DNA from: Torreya grandis
Taxonomy: Eukaryota; Streptophyta; Pinopsida; Cupressales; Taxaceae
Reading direction: 5' to 3'
NCBI GenBank assembly: GCA_037957365.1
Contig: JARHVA010008365.1
Span: forward strand, 339,001 to 403,000
Length of the DNA stretch: 64,000 nucleotides
In this document: positions 35,647 through 48,240 of the stretch, in pieces
How the letters are laid out: every line of letters begins with the position of its first letter
Position numbering within the stretch: the first letter of the stretch is position 1
Notes under the pieces: model-generated
The model's input: the letters and a program-made list of their open reading frames with translations, nothing else
What the model was told of the DNA's origin: nothing
The model's database searches: none
Made by a program: the position numbers and the translations under genes

Positions 35647-36810
35647 TTTGGCACATAGAGATAGTGTATGTGAGCCTTTTGGTAGAAATAAAGGTCTATA
35701 AGATGAAGGCACATGCATGATATGTATTTCCCAAGTGTACAATACTGAGGTGCTACATAATTTAGAAATCATGTCTACAGGTGACAATATGCTTAGAATA
35801 ATAAAGCATTGTGGAACATACTAGGGAGATTCTGAGTATGAATGAAAAAAATGTGGATGGCAAAGCCATTACATAGAATAACAAAATAGAAAAGAATGTG
35901 AGAAAGAGTAATTTTTTTTTACACAAGTCATGTTTGACAAATATAGGTCAAAAATGATGTTTCCAGTAATCTAATATCAAAATTATATATTTAAAAATAT
36001 TCCCATTACTATATTAAAAGGATAATGTGAGAAATTTGGTAATTGAGTATAAATACATTTTGTATCTCCACCTATGCCCCAAATATCTATCCTACTCCAT
36101 CCAAAACATGCAAGGAAACATGTATAAATATAAGTTCACCCATGATATAAAAAACTAAAATAAATTAAATCATTGAAGTACTTGAAATTGATCAGATTCA
36201 AGAAATAAATACACTATTAGATAAGTAGTTTGGCACATAGAGATAGTGTATGTGAGCCTTTTCGTAGATGGAAACGTCTATAAGATGAAGGTAAATCCAT
36301 GATATGTATTTTCCAAGTGTACAATATTGAGGTGCTATATAATTCAGAAATAATGTCTATGGGTGACAGTCTACTTAGATTAACAAAGGATTGTGAAACA
36401 TACTAGGGAGATTATGAGTAAGACTGACAAAAAAATGAATGGCAAAGCCATTACATAGATTAAGAAAATAAAATATAATGTGAGCAAGAGTAAAATTTTT
36501 CACACAAGTCGTATTTGTCAAATATAGGTCAAAAATGACATTTCCAATTATCTAATACCAAATTTATGTCTAAAAATGTCACTATTTTAGTCTGGGATTG
36601 AAAATGCTAGACTAAAAGGATAAAGTGAGAAATTCGGTACCTGAGTATAACTACATTTTGTATCTTCACCTATGATCCATATATCTAGCCTAATCCATCC
36701 AAAACCTACAAATAAACATGTAGAAATCTAAGTCCACTCATGATATAAAAAACTAAAATAAATTAGATCATTGAAATACTTGAAATTGATAAGATTCAAA
36801 AAATAAATAC
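35647..36810. repeat. 582-bp tandem duplication
   Basis: TTTGGCACATAGAGATAGTG opens both units (35647 and 36229). The units then stay collinear with about 85-90% identity by eye. No coding content was recognised. It may be an internal duplication of the LTR of the adjacent Tat-like element. Confidence 0.92.
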
Positions 36811-38670
36811 ACCTATGAGTATGTGAGAAAATATACAATTTGAATGTATTAGATAATTTCATGGGTGATAATTCCCCAAGATATTCTAATATTAAAATAA
36901 TGAGTTGAGAATTATATGGCTCAACTCTCATTGGATATGGAGGAATGCTACCAATTGAGCATCATACAACCTAAACTGCATTACTTAAAATATTATCATA
37001 AATATTTTTTTGGAACCCAGTACCATGGTCATATGTAAAATATTGAGTCACATGTATTAATATTATATGTAAATATGAATAATATGAATCAATTATTACA
37101 AACAAATTTTAGATTCAAAGTGTTTACATGTAGTACTATTGATCCTAGCATATAAATATAAAAGTGCACACATGAAAAAAAAAGTCCATGCCACAAAAAT
37201 TTGACCCATTTGTACCCCATTGTGATATAGAAGGCCATAATCACTATGCCCATTTTCCCTAAATTTAATAACTTGGTCACTTTGACCCATGTAACCTGAC
37301 AAATTTTATCAATTTGATCCATGTAATATGTCTCATCATATCATATAATTTTGTTAACTATCACTCATGAGCCTATAAAATTCCCCACATATCCATCGCA
37401 TATGTGGCAATATGTTAGTATTTTCCAAAATAAGTCATAATTTCCCCCAATCTACATCATATTTGTCTCATCTAAATCACATTATCTAACCTAATATAAA
37501 TCATAATATAAATTTTATATTTTTCAAGGCTTGAACCTCTATGAAAATCCCACCATTCTGCCCCCATGCTAAGCTTAGGGATGTAGCCTATGAATAACTC
37601 ATCTACAAAAAATTATACCCATCACGTTAATTAGAAAATGTTAGCATGAAAATCATGTGTGCTAACATGACTACATATGTTATCATAGTAATATTTGATC
37701 ATTCACACACATATTAAATATGTAACACAAGGCATCAAGTGTCATGCCAACTATATATAGTAATTAGGCATGCATTATCAATCATTGTAGTCATAAGAAC
37801 TAAATAATAAACTTGTTTTTATCAAAATTTGAATTAATTGGTGTATTAATCCTTATTGAGATGAACTTAATTAAAATGGTGAAAATGTTGTAAATGAAAC
37901 TTTTGACAAGTAAACTAAATAAAAATGACTAAAAACATGAAATGAGTGATTTAAATAAAGTCTAAATATTAAAATAAATGAGAAACTTATTGGTTATTGT
38001 TCATTTATTGACTATGTTAATATGTCTAAATGCAAGAATAGAGAAACCAAAGAAATATTTAAAAATATTGAGAAGTAGGAGAATAACTAAAGCAATGAAA
38101 AGAATGTTGAGGAGTAAAATAGTGTTGTAACAATACTATCCAATATTTTGATCATGTATTTTATATAAAAATAGTATATTTAGGTGACAGGCAGATGCAA
38201 CATATTGGTCTTAGTTTGTATGCAAATTTTTGGTTGTAAAAAATGTGTAGAAAATCATAAATTGATTGATCCAAAATATAAACCCTAACATGGCATTAAA
38301 TTAATGAAAGAACTAAAAAAAATTAAAAAAAGTGGAGTGTAATGAGGCTAAGATAACCCTAGTCATTACCATAATGACAAAACATTGGTTACATATACAA
38401 TACTCCAAATAAGGAATCAAGCCTCACATATTTCTACCACTTAGAGTGCTTTATGCAATTGTGATCCTTTAACTACATGTATTCATCTAGAAGTGGATTG
38501 AATAGATTATCAATGTTTCACTTAGGAATGGATAAATTAGGATTTGGACTTTACTCATGATTTATTTAGATGATCATAATCAGAAATTGGACAAATAGGG
38601 AACTTTTGCTCTTTGTGAACTTGTGTAAAAATGCCTATTTATTGAATTTTTGTATGATTTCCAAGTGAGG
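36811..38670. other. Gene-free AT-rich DNA
   Basis: No recognisable gene, element end or RNA. Overlapping minus-strand frames at 37089-37322 have no known domain. Confidence 0.5.
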
Positions 38671-38844
38671 AAATGAGTTACTTGAGTGTGCCTTTATAAC
38701 AATCCAAAGGGGGATAACACATCCTAGGAAGCATAAAATAATGGAAGAAAAGAATGGGGATAACACATGCTCAATTCTTTTACGCTTCCCAGGATGTGTT
38801 ATCCCCTTTGGATTGTTATAAAGGTACCCTCAATTCACTCATTT
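38671..38844. repeat. 68-bp-arm inverted repeat (hairpin)
   Basis: The left arm 38671-38738 pairs with 38777-38844 over nearly its full length with a few mismatches; the loop is about 38 bp. The motif GGGATAACACAT occurs in both arms, in the loop and again just downstream (about 38863). A partial third copy (CCTTTGGATCATTATAAAGG near 38900) follows. It could be a small foldback/MITE-type element or a source of a hairpin RNA. Confidence 0.92.
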
Positions 38845-38929
38845 TAAGTATGATTTCCAAGTGGGATAACACATCCTATGAAGTATGATAACACATAACC
38901 CTTTGGATCATTATAAAGGCACACTCAAG

Positions 38930-40640
38930 GCACATCCTTGGAAGGGTTCATTTTAAAATTGGTCCATTGTAGGGCTCTGAATAAGAATGCTAGGATATGG
39001 ATTGGTATGCTAAACATTGTTGTCCAAACCCAATGATTTTCTCCTAAATGTAAGGGTGATAAAATTAAGTTTTGGGTTGGTATAAATATATGCTTAGTGT
39101 CATTTTCAATAGAATTGTCATTTTTTATAAGGGATGTATGATGGCTTAATAATAATATATCTTCACTAGTGCTGAGGATAGGATGTGGTGTAAAAATAGG
39201 TCTGAATTAAGTGCACAAATTAATTAAATGGAAAAAAATATTAAAGATGACTTTAATCAAGTCTTCATGTATAGATTTAGGTTACGATATCTCGCCCCCC
39301 CCCTCATCCCCTCCCTCATCAAGTTTAAGAATTAAATTCTTATATTAAAGGAAATTCATATCCATAGTGTGTAAAACAAACTTTATCTTTTAAATGGTTC
39401 TCCAATTGTGTAAGACACTTTAATATGTTGCAAAACCTTAAAAACACAAATTTGAAAAATCTTGAATTTAAAACTTGATTGAATTTTAAATTTTCTTAAA
39501 CTTTTATATATTGAAAATGCTTGAACTTTGAAATTTTAAATTCGACAATAGAGGAAGGAAGGAATACACATTTATTTGTGAGACTAAAAATGTTGAATTA
39601 TGTAATTTTTCTTTGTAAATGATACTTACTCAAATCATTGGATATTTGGTGTCTCCCATGAATCACTTGGTGAAGATGGTTCCTTAGTTTAACCATTGGA
39701 GAGATTTGAGGGTAATCAGCCCATAAATTGAATTTAGACTTTCAGTATAAAAACAATACCCATTGAGGAACACAATGAACTCAAATTATCTTATCTAGTG
39801 TTTGTTAGCCCAAGACATGAAACATACTATAATCTAAAATGGATTCACCACTTAAACTGAATCAACTATTGCGAATGACTTTGTAGATTTATTTGCATCT
39901 TGCTTCCTACAATTCATGATAAAAAAATAATGGAGTATACCCATGTTCCTACCATGTCAACAACTTTTTAAAATGATATATAAATTATGTAAGACAAACA
40001 TGTATCATGAACCCATTTTAAAATGTGATATTTGATAAAGTGTATAATTTGTAACTGTATGTAGATGCCAATTATGAATTCTATTTGAAACTTATGTAAA
40101 ATAATGTATTATGTGCTCAAGATTATGTACTTTTACTCCTTGAAAACTGAAGCATGAGTGCTCATGCCCCCATAATTTTTGCAAATGATTAAATTTTAAA
40201 CAAATTTAACTTTTGAAACTTGTAATTTGTATGAAAATTGGGTTTTCTCTCTTTGAAAGGACTTATCTCATGAATGAGAATCCCACTTGGATGCCCCCAT
40301 TTTGAGGTGAGGGAATTGTTCCAAAAATTCACTCATCTCAAAACAAAATCTAGCTTGAAATATGTATGGTAAGATATATCATTGAATAATTTTACACATT
40401 TGAAAACTATGTTATTATCTGTAATATTTTCACCATTTGAAGTATGTATGTTAGACATGAGGCAAGGCCTATAAAAATGTATTATTGAAGATTAGAGAAA
40501 TGTATCATTTAAGCTCATAAAAATGTAAATGTAAAGATAATATGTTATTTTTAGTTAGATCCTGATATGGATAATGGCACCCATCAAACTCCATAATCTT
40601 AAACAACAAATAAGCAAACAAGCACACAAATTGTAATTGC
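38930..40640. other. Gene-free stretch with a C-rich tract
   Basis: No gene was recognised. A run of nine C followed by CCCC and CCC blocks lies at 39295-39320. Confidence 0.5.
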
Positions 40641-40990
40641 AAACCAATAAGGCCAAGGGCCATATACAAGGGACATGTTCAAATGTCACAAATATACAAT
40701 ATTGCACATAGGCTTGGCCAAGGGACACACTCAAATGACATGTTTAACTTTCTCACACAAAGACATGTTCAATTTTTGAAAACATGTATGGGCCAAGGGT
40801 CAAATCAAAATACATGTTCAAATATCCTACACAAAGATACATGTTCAAGTGTCGCACCCAACCTAGGATAAGGGTGAAAGCAAAGGACATGTTTGAATGT
40901 CCTACACAAAAAGACATGTTCAAATGTCTCACACACAAATAGGCCAAGGGACAAAGCAAATGACATATTCCAATGTCCTACACACCAAAC
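40641..40990. repeat. Degenerate minisatellite built on GACATGTTCAAATGTC
   Basis: GACATGTTCAAATGTC-like motifs and GGCCAAGGG blocks alternate irregularly, with CTACACAAA between. The core is an inverted repeat (GACAT...ATGTC), so each unit is partly palindromic. The short open frames here come from the repeat. Confidence 0.85.
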
Positions 40991-41438
40991 AAGACCTCAT
41001 AAAGTTATTCACATAAATTTGTAAGTTCCAAAGGCAAATCATAATAAATAAGCAAGATGTAGAAATATAATAACAATCAAGTTTATTTTTTTCTTTTCTT
41101 CTTATTATTTTAAGATATGATCATATTTAATTATATTTTTTATAAATAAATTAGTTTTGATTTTTTGTTAGCATAATTATGTATTTACCTTGAGTTATTG
41201 ACTAAGGTAATATGTCTATAGTTAGTTGCCTTAGCCACATGGGTTAGGAGGTTAGTTTGTTTATCAGGCTTAGATAATTCATGATAGCTGACATTGGTTG
41301 TTTTACCCACACTTTTCATATGTTTTTTAGGTGGTTCAATTCTTTGCCTATTTAATAGGCCTTCTTGTATTATTCGTAATGACATGTTTTGTGTAATGCA
41401 ATATGGTTCTCTTTTCAATTTATGTGTTAAATCTAATG

Positions 41439-41452
41439 TGGTATTTAGAGCC
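41439..41452 (+). other. Primer-binding site, tRNA-Met type
   Basis: TGGTATTTAGAGCC closely matches the copia-type TGGTATCAGAGCC. It implies that a 5' LTR ends just to its left (about 41,000-41,436) and that the element body follows to the right, in agreement with the gag at 42 kb. Confidence 0.7.
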
Positions 41453-42049
41453 CATGGTTCGTAGAGCCTAAGTGGAGGTCTATGGAAGCTAGAAAGGTTG
41501 GTGTCTTGCTAGGGAGAAGCTTCATACACCTAATAGAGAGCCAAAGGAGAGAGAAATTTTGTAAGCTCAACTTGAAAACCAAAAAACTACTTGAGAGGAT
41601 CAAAAGATCAAATAAGATCAAAAGAAGGTCAAAGGAAGTAGTTTTAGGTAGTTTAAAGCCTCTGTTAATTTTTTCTAGGCAAGTCCTATAGTGTACAACA
41701 TCATATAATTTAGGGAGAGGAATAAGAATTTAAATCTTGATCATTTTCAGTGAATTACAAGTCTAAATTGTGAGTTAATTCATAACTTGAACAATGGTGT
41801 AGATGGTTTATGATTTGGCTGAGAAATGGGCTCAAAATCTATGCCTAATGTTTCATAGGTCAAATGGCTAGTATTCAACACATATTACTACCAAATTATC
41901 AAAAATTAATAAGCAATAACCTTAATTTGTGGAGTCATAAGGTTTTGATGATATGTGAATATCAAAACCTTGATCAAATAGTGCTCGATAAAGAGCAAAA
42001 ACCTACCACTAGTTTATGATGACTATGATAAACATCTTCGAGAGGCTCT

Positions 42050-43245
42050 TATGTTGTTAAAAATGTTAGTAACATATAGTCTAATCTCAGAGGTTAGAAA
42101 TGTGACCATTGCATCAACTTCGTGGACTAATCTTACTTCTAAATACTAGGTTTCTAAAGCCGGTAAGGTATTGTATTTGAAGAATTTGTTGTTTTCTACT
42201 AAGATGTAGGAAGGTGGATCCATTTTTGTGTTTTTCTTACAGATCAAGGATATCAGTGATCAGTTGAAGGATATGTAGAAGCTTATTGATGAGCAAGATT
42301 TGATTGCTCTAGTTATGTAGAATATTCCACCTTCATTTGAGTTATTTGTCAAGTCCTTGCACAAGATTGATGAGACACAGTCTTTGGACTTTGAAACATT
42401 GTCCACATTGTTTTTGTAGAAGGAAAGATGGCAAGATCAGACAATGTTTTCTACATCTAATTTTACAGAGAGTGCATTCTTCATCAAGGGAAAGGGTAAG
42501 CAGTTTGGTAAAACTACTAGTTCTCTAATAGAAACTTCACAAGTAAGTGGTTATAATAAGAGATCTAAGTGGAAATGTTTTTACTGTAAGTGACCTAGTC
42601 ACCTTAAGAAAGATTGCAGGAAAAGACAATAGGATATGGATAACCCTAGAAAGAAAGCTCATCATGCAAATGTAGTTGAACATGAAGGTGAGGAATCATC
42701 TCCTGATTTTGCTTTCATGGATTTTAGTGTTAATTCTATGATGGATCAAGATTGGTACTTTAATCCAGAGGTATCTCACCATTATACATGGTATAATAAC
42801 TGGTATGTGGTTTTTTTTGAAAATGATAGTAATAACAAATTTGTATCTTTGGGAGATGGTAGAACTCATTTTGTGAAAGGATATGGTAATGTTTAGACCA
42901 ATTTTAATGGTGTAGTTTAGTATACATTTAAGAATGTTAGGTATGTGCTTGATATGAAAAAAAAATTACTTTCAATTAGTGAGATCACTTCAAAATATAT
43001 TTTTGTTGTAAATTTTTAAGGACAACAATGTTTAGTCACTACTAGAGAAAACAAGATTATTTCTATTGGGATTGGTGAGAAAGGCTTGTATAAGCTTACA
43101 GATCCACAAAGGGCAAAGGGAAGTGCACGTGTTGTGGTTGATAGCATAAGTTCACTGTGGCATGAAAGCTATGGGCATTTGAATTTACAATATTTGACTA
43201 CATTGAGTAAGACTAAGATGGTTAAGGGGATTCCTTATAGTTAGA
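42050..43245 (+). pseudogene. Ty1/copia gag-protease, truncated before integrase
   Basis: The gag core is at about 42090-42450 (TSWTNLTSKY, KVLYLKNLLFSTKM, IKDISDQLKDM, NIPPSFELFVKSL), with TAG in place of expected Gln. The zinc knuckle CFYCK.PSHLKKDC at 42576-42617 has all three Cys and the His but an internal stop. The protease region (about 42749-42790) has the catalytic DSG replaced by NPE. The pre-integrase segment (LWHESYGHLN, about 43155-43190) is followed by loss of similarity at about 43245, where the satellite begins. Primer site at 41439. Integrase, RT and 3' LTR are missing. Confidence 0.85.
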
Positions 43246-43255
43246 AAGTCCAGTC

Positions 43256-44330
43256 ACCTAGACCTATCAAAAATGTTAGAGATTAGGAGAGCATGATCCA
43301 ATGGGAGATCACTGCATCATTCAAGTTCAGAGAAGCTAATCCCCTAGACCTATCATAGATGTTAGAGCCAAAAAAACATAGTTCAATGGGAGATCACCAC
43401 ATGATTTAAAGTGAGATATAGCAGTCCTATGGATCTATCATAGATGTCACAACTCAAGAGAGCCAAGGCCAAAGGAAGATCACCACATCATTTAGAGTCA
43501 TAAAGGCAACTCTGTTAGACTTGTCAAAGACATAAGAGCCTGAGAAAGCCCAACATAATGGGAACTCATTGTGTCATTTAGGATTCAGAGAGGGGAGTGT
43601 AGAGAACCTATTAGAGGTGTTAGAGATTAGGATAGCTAGACTCAATAGGTGATCAAATCATCATTTATATTGAGAAAGGCAAGTCTCCTGGACCTATTAG
43701 ATATGTTAGATCTTATGATATCCCAACTTGATGGGAAGCTATCATGTCAAATAATGCAAAAATAAACTAGTTTCCACTTGGAACTTGGAAAGCTCAGAAT
43801 AAAGTAAGAGATATTAAGGAATGATTGGGGTGAAACATGTGTACTTGAGTGATGCATTATCCTTCTTAGGATAAAGGAATGTAGTGTGAAGTCATGATTA
43901 AATGGAGATCACTCATAAAAATACAATAAACTAATGACACATGACAAAAAATCAAGGACTAGTAAAGGGAAATTTAAGGGATATTATCTCATTAATGCCA
44001 CTCACTCGAGAGCAAGAAAGGTGAGTCTCATAGACTTGTTAGAGATGTTTGATCCCAGGATATCTTGGCTCAATTAGAAGCTATTGGGTCACATAATGCA
44101 AATATGAATTATTTTTCACTTATGACTTGGAAATATCATAATAAAGTAGGAGTTATTAAGTAGGACCGATCAGGGTGCAATATGTGTCCCTAAGTGACAC
44201 ATCATCCTACTCAGGATAAAGACATGGAGTGTGAAGTTATGGTTAGATAGTGATCATTAATAAAAATTCAATGGATAGATTACACATTTTAGAAAGTGAG
44301 GACCAACTGAGGTAAATCCAAGGTATGTGA
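43256..44330 (+). repeat. 84-87 bp satellite, left patch, with a 342-bp higher-order repeat
   Basis: Units share a TAGACCTATCAGAGATGTTA core and a GGGAGATCACCACATCATTT segment. About six diverged units lie in 43256-43770. Then a longer unit of about 342 bp, containing the same core plus extra sequence (GTAGGAGTTATTAAG, TAGTGATCATTAATA), appears twice (43683 and 44025). It starts where the copia fragment ends. Confidence 0.85.
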
Positions 44331-44713
44331 TTATGTGTTTGCCATGCACTCACCATTAATGGAATGGGAAGCTAGACAATATTTGATAGATTTGGAAAAC
44401 ATTCCATCACCAATGCTATAATCATCTTATAGTGGAATATCATGCACTCCAAATATAATTATGGATTTGGAATAAAAAGGAGAAAATATAACCACCAACT
44501 CAAATTTCAAATTCATGGTAAGTGATTTGTCAAATGACATTAATATAGGGACATGTGTGCACAAATATTTAAAGTCTAAGGAGGCCCATTAACAGTTACC
44601 ATTTCTGAGTTAGAACAAAAATTTCACTTATTATTTTTGAATTCACAAATAAATTTTATATCAGGTGCCTTTGACACATGAAAGCTTCCTAATTCCTATT
44701 CTATTCTATTTCT

Positions 44714-47700
44714 ATGGCTAGTATATCATCTAAAATGAAGCCTAATCCTGAGAACCAAGACACCACTTTCCTTATTGGTTTAACTAGATACAAAAATTAT
44801 AATGACATATTCAAAGTAATCAAGTTGGTCCCCAAGGATTGGTGATGTCAATGACTAGTTGGATGAATATGAGGATGCCTTTCAATCCTATAAAATGTGT
44901 GTACTCCATAGAGCAACAACCAAACTAGAGGTGTTTCCTTATGCTGACCTAGTAGGCAACATCCTTCATAAGGGCATATGAGTATAGGATGTTGTTAATG
45001 ATTAGGTGTTCTCACCCACTTCTTAGCAGTAAATTGCCAACATATTTGAGAATGCCTTCAAGGCATACTACTCCATCCCATACATCTTATTCTCATACAA
45101 TGTAACTTTAGTATCAAGTTGAATGACTGATCACCATATATATACCATCCTCAATGATTACATGATATGTACCTTCTGAAAGGAGGTATGAGTAGGCATG
45201 ATCCTTATAAATTGGTTGTTCAAAGACTCAAACTATCAACATGTCAGTGAGTTATGGGTGCCCGTACTACATATGATTATGACTATCTCTAACATCCCAG
45301 ACCTTGGAGTATGGATCAAACTCAAGTTGGTCTAGGCAATTATAGATGCATAGGGTGGAGGTGATTTCGACATGATGAACTACATTCTCGATGCCATCTA
45401 TGGAATACTTTTATTTAACCTGGCAATCTTTCCTACTTGGGTTCCTAGTGGCCAAAATGTCCACATGGTTTTATTCAAGCTCTATGATTACCAATTTCAC
45501 CAACATTTTTGGTACATCTATGAGTATTTCTATTTTGTTGTGTACCAAGTGATCAATGAAGCCCCCATGCCCTAGATTTCAAAGATAATGTAGGGCTCTA
45601 TCACATCCATAGGGGAATACCATCTTTATAAAAAGGACACAATGATCCAAGTCACAAACTTCATGCAAGAACCCTTATGCTTGTCTTACTATGTGCATGA
45701 CTGCCTAGTATAGAAGGAGATCACCTATCAATAGGTAAATGAAATATTTGGCCATTACATATAGTGCCAAAAAAAGATATGCCATATGATCCCCATCATG
45801 ATACAAAGGCACATTTACAATACCTTTCCCTCCATATAAAATATGATAGGAAGCTGATAGTTATTTGATTTGATAAAATGCAAGATTTGGTAATGGGACC
45901 CTAAAGGGGTGATTCAAGCCAACTTGTCATAGTATAATTCTCGACTAGACATCAACTATGACCATCATGCCAAGGATGATGATGAGATTTATCTAGATGC
46001 CATTGATGATCATGAGATATAATTTTATATAGTAGTTAAGAAGAAAAAGAAAAGTAAGAAGGCATAGGTAGGCCCCTTGACATCCCCTCTAACTCTTTTT
46101 TAGCCTGTAAAGGACCCAATTTCAACTTCTCTAGCTATCTCATATAGAATCTAGAAGGGCATGCCACCACATTTTCCACCTCAAGATGTGCCACCACCTC
46201 CTTTAGTCACAATTCAAGCTCTACTCCTAATAGTACCTAGGGTTTCTCAAGTTTTGCCTCCACTAATAGTCCTTGTTCCTCAAGCTCTACCTCCACCTCA
46301 TTCATATGGTACTTTGGGCATCTCACATAGAATAATAAAGAGTGCCACACCACCTTCTCCTCCTCAAGTTTCCCCTTCACCTCATCAAGTTTCTCCTCAA
46401 GCTCTGCTTCCACCAGTATCCCTAATTCCTCAATCTCTACTTCCAAATACAACACCAGTTCATCAAGCTCCACCTCCACCTTCACCTCCTTCACATGTTC
46501 TTGTTGCTATGCCTCTGCCTCCCTTAGTAATACCTTCTATCATGTCTTGGTAGTCTTTATCTTAGACTAAATGATGCTAGGAAACCCAACTACAACCTAC
46601 TCAACTAACAATGCTATAACCTCTAAGATTTGATATTGAGGTCAGTTTGATATTGAGCCCTGAATGAGGCATTCATTAGGCACCCATATAGGGTCACCCA
46701 CTTACTTCTCCATCTCTTCTTATTTCCCTTCGACACCTTACTCCTCTATGTTTCAACTCCCTATTCTGGTGCTTTATACTTCTACTCTGGCCTTGCCATT
46801 TCCTAGTCTTTCCCCTTCAACTTTCACCCAAATACCCTTAAGTTTGGTCCTTCCAAGCATTATCAATTTTTATTTACGTCCCACCTCACCCATCTCATAA
46901 CTTGGAGTCTTCCCAATTCCTTATTTGGGCATGCCCTTGACAATAGGTGTGGATATATCTTTTGGTAGTTTACCACCTTTAATAGAGACCCTCTTAGCCC
47001 TCACTCTAGTCAACCTAATGATTCCTTCTATGGCTCCAAGTCATCTTTAATTAGCTCATGTAGCCCTAGCTATCATAGCCAAACCTTTCATCTCATCACC
47101 CATAGCCAATCTAGATAAGAGTCCAAAGAAGAAGCATAATATGACCCATCTTTTGACTCCTCTAGTTTTAGTAGTAGGATCATGATGACTGGATCCCCAA
47201 CCCACTCTCTCCCTCACCCAAGGCCCTACTAGTTTCAACTTCAATGAGCCTATCTCATCTTTATTATTCCACTATCCATTCTAAGGACCAATCCTATCTC
47301 TGGTGAACTTGACCCAATAATTATGGTGAGCTCAATTATTCCCATGGGCTTCTCCTATTATTCTCCATCTATTCACCCCCATTTCCCCTCCATCTCTACT
47401 CCTTTCCACTTTCAGTACTTCCACTTCCTCCATCTCTATCCCACCTCATCCTCTATCTTTCACCACCATTTTAGCTACACCTCCTACACCCCCAAGAGCT
47501 CAAGGGATGATGCTAAGATCACCTACTCCATAGATGGGTGTTTAGGGTGACCTGAATGTGCAATGGAGTTTTGATAGAGAAACTAAGAGCATGCAGAGGA
47601 TGCTTATTAAAAAGTTTATCTAAGAATGGAATCTAGTGATATGGTAGACCCATCAAGATCAATTTTCCCTCTCCAAGGTGAAGACTACTACTGGGGAAGC

Positions 47701-48240
47701 TAAGATAACCAAGGACCCACTATCTATGCTTTGATCTACCCATGACATGTCTAAAAAAATCCTTGAGGACATGCAGATCCAAGTCCAGACTCTTTAGGCT
47801 CGAGTGAAAAGCACATTCTTAGTTGGATTAATTAGGTAGGTCAATGATACCCTCCTATTGATTTTTGTGATCCAAGCGAAAATAATGGAGACTCAGGATA
47901 AGATTGATTAATTATACATAGTACACAAGCCTATATAGGAAGAATCATGAAAATTAATGAGAATTACTAGATGCTATAGGTCATGGTCAACAAGGGGATG
48001 TTCTTAGAGCTCAAAATGATGCCTACCTCTGATTTGGCATTAAACCAAACTTATGTCATAAGCATGAGAGAAATGATGGAGGAATAACTAGCCTTAGCTT
48101 GCACTACTATAGAACCATTAGAAGAGGGTAAGAAAAATACACTAACATACTTTTGGGAGGTCAATATCTCAGTGTTATTCCACCTAGATGGCACTCTACC
48201 TGACTAAGGGTAATTTATATTTTTCCTAGGTCAATTCAAC
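44714..48240 (+). pseudogene. Decayed >1,100-codon coding region of unknown family
   Basis: A protein-like reading opens at ATG 44714. It shifts once to the frame of 44862, holds that to about 46553, then shifts to the frame of 46664 and holds to about 48230. Stops inside are mostly TAG: between 47507 and 47950 I count six TAG, two TAA and two TGA. Layout: an N-terminal globular part rich in aromatic residues (44.7-46.0 kb, e.g. MMNYILDAIYG, FHQHFWYIYEYFYF); an acidic patch then a Lys cluster KKKKKSK (about 46035-46065); a Pro/Ser/Leu-rich linker (46.14-47.5 kb); and a C-terminal part with heptad-like MSKKILEDMQIQVQTL (47.7-47.8 kb). I do not recognise it. It could be an accessory frame of a retrotransposon or a former host gene. 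Confidence 0.55.

Noticed and set aside
43256..44330. Regularly spaced repeats, possible CRISPR-like array
   Set aside because: Whole units repeat without unique spacers, and the context is plant nuclear DNA; it is a satellite.
46237..46494. Minus-strand Glu/Val/Leu-rich open frame
   Set aside because: It is the antisense of the Pro/Ser/Leu-rich linker of the plus-strand coding region.
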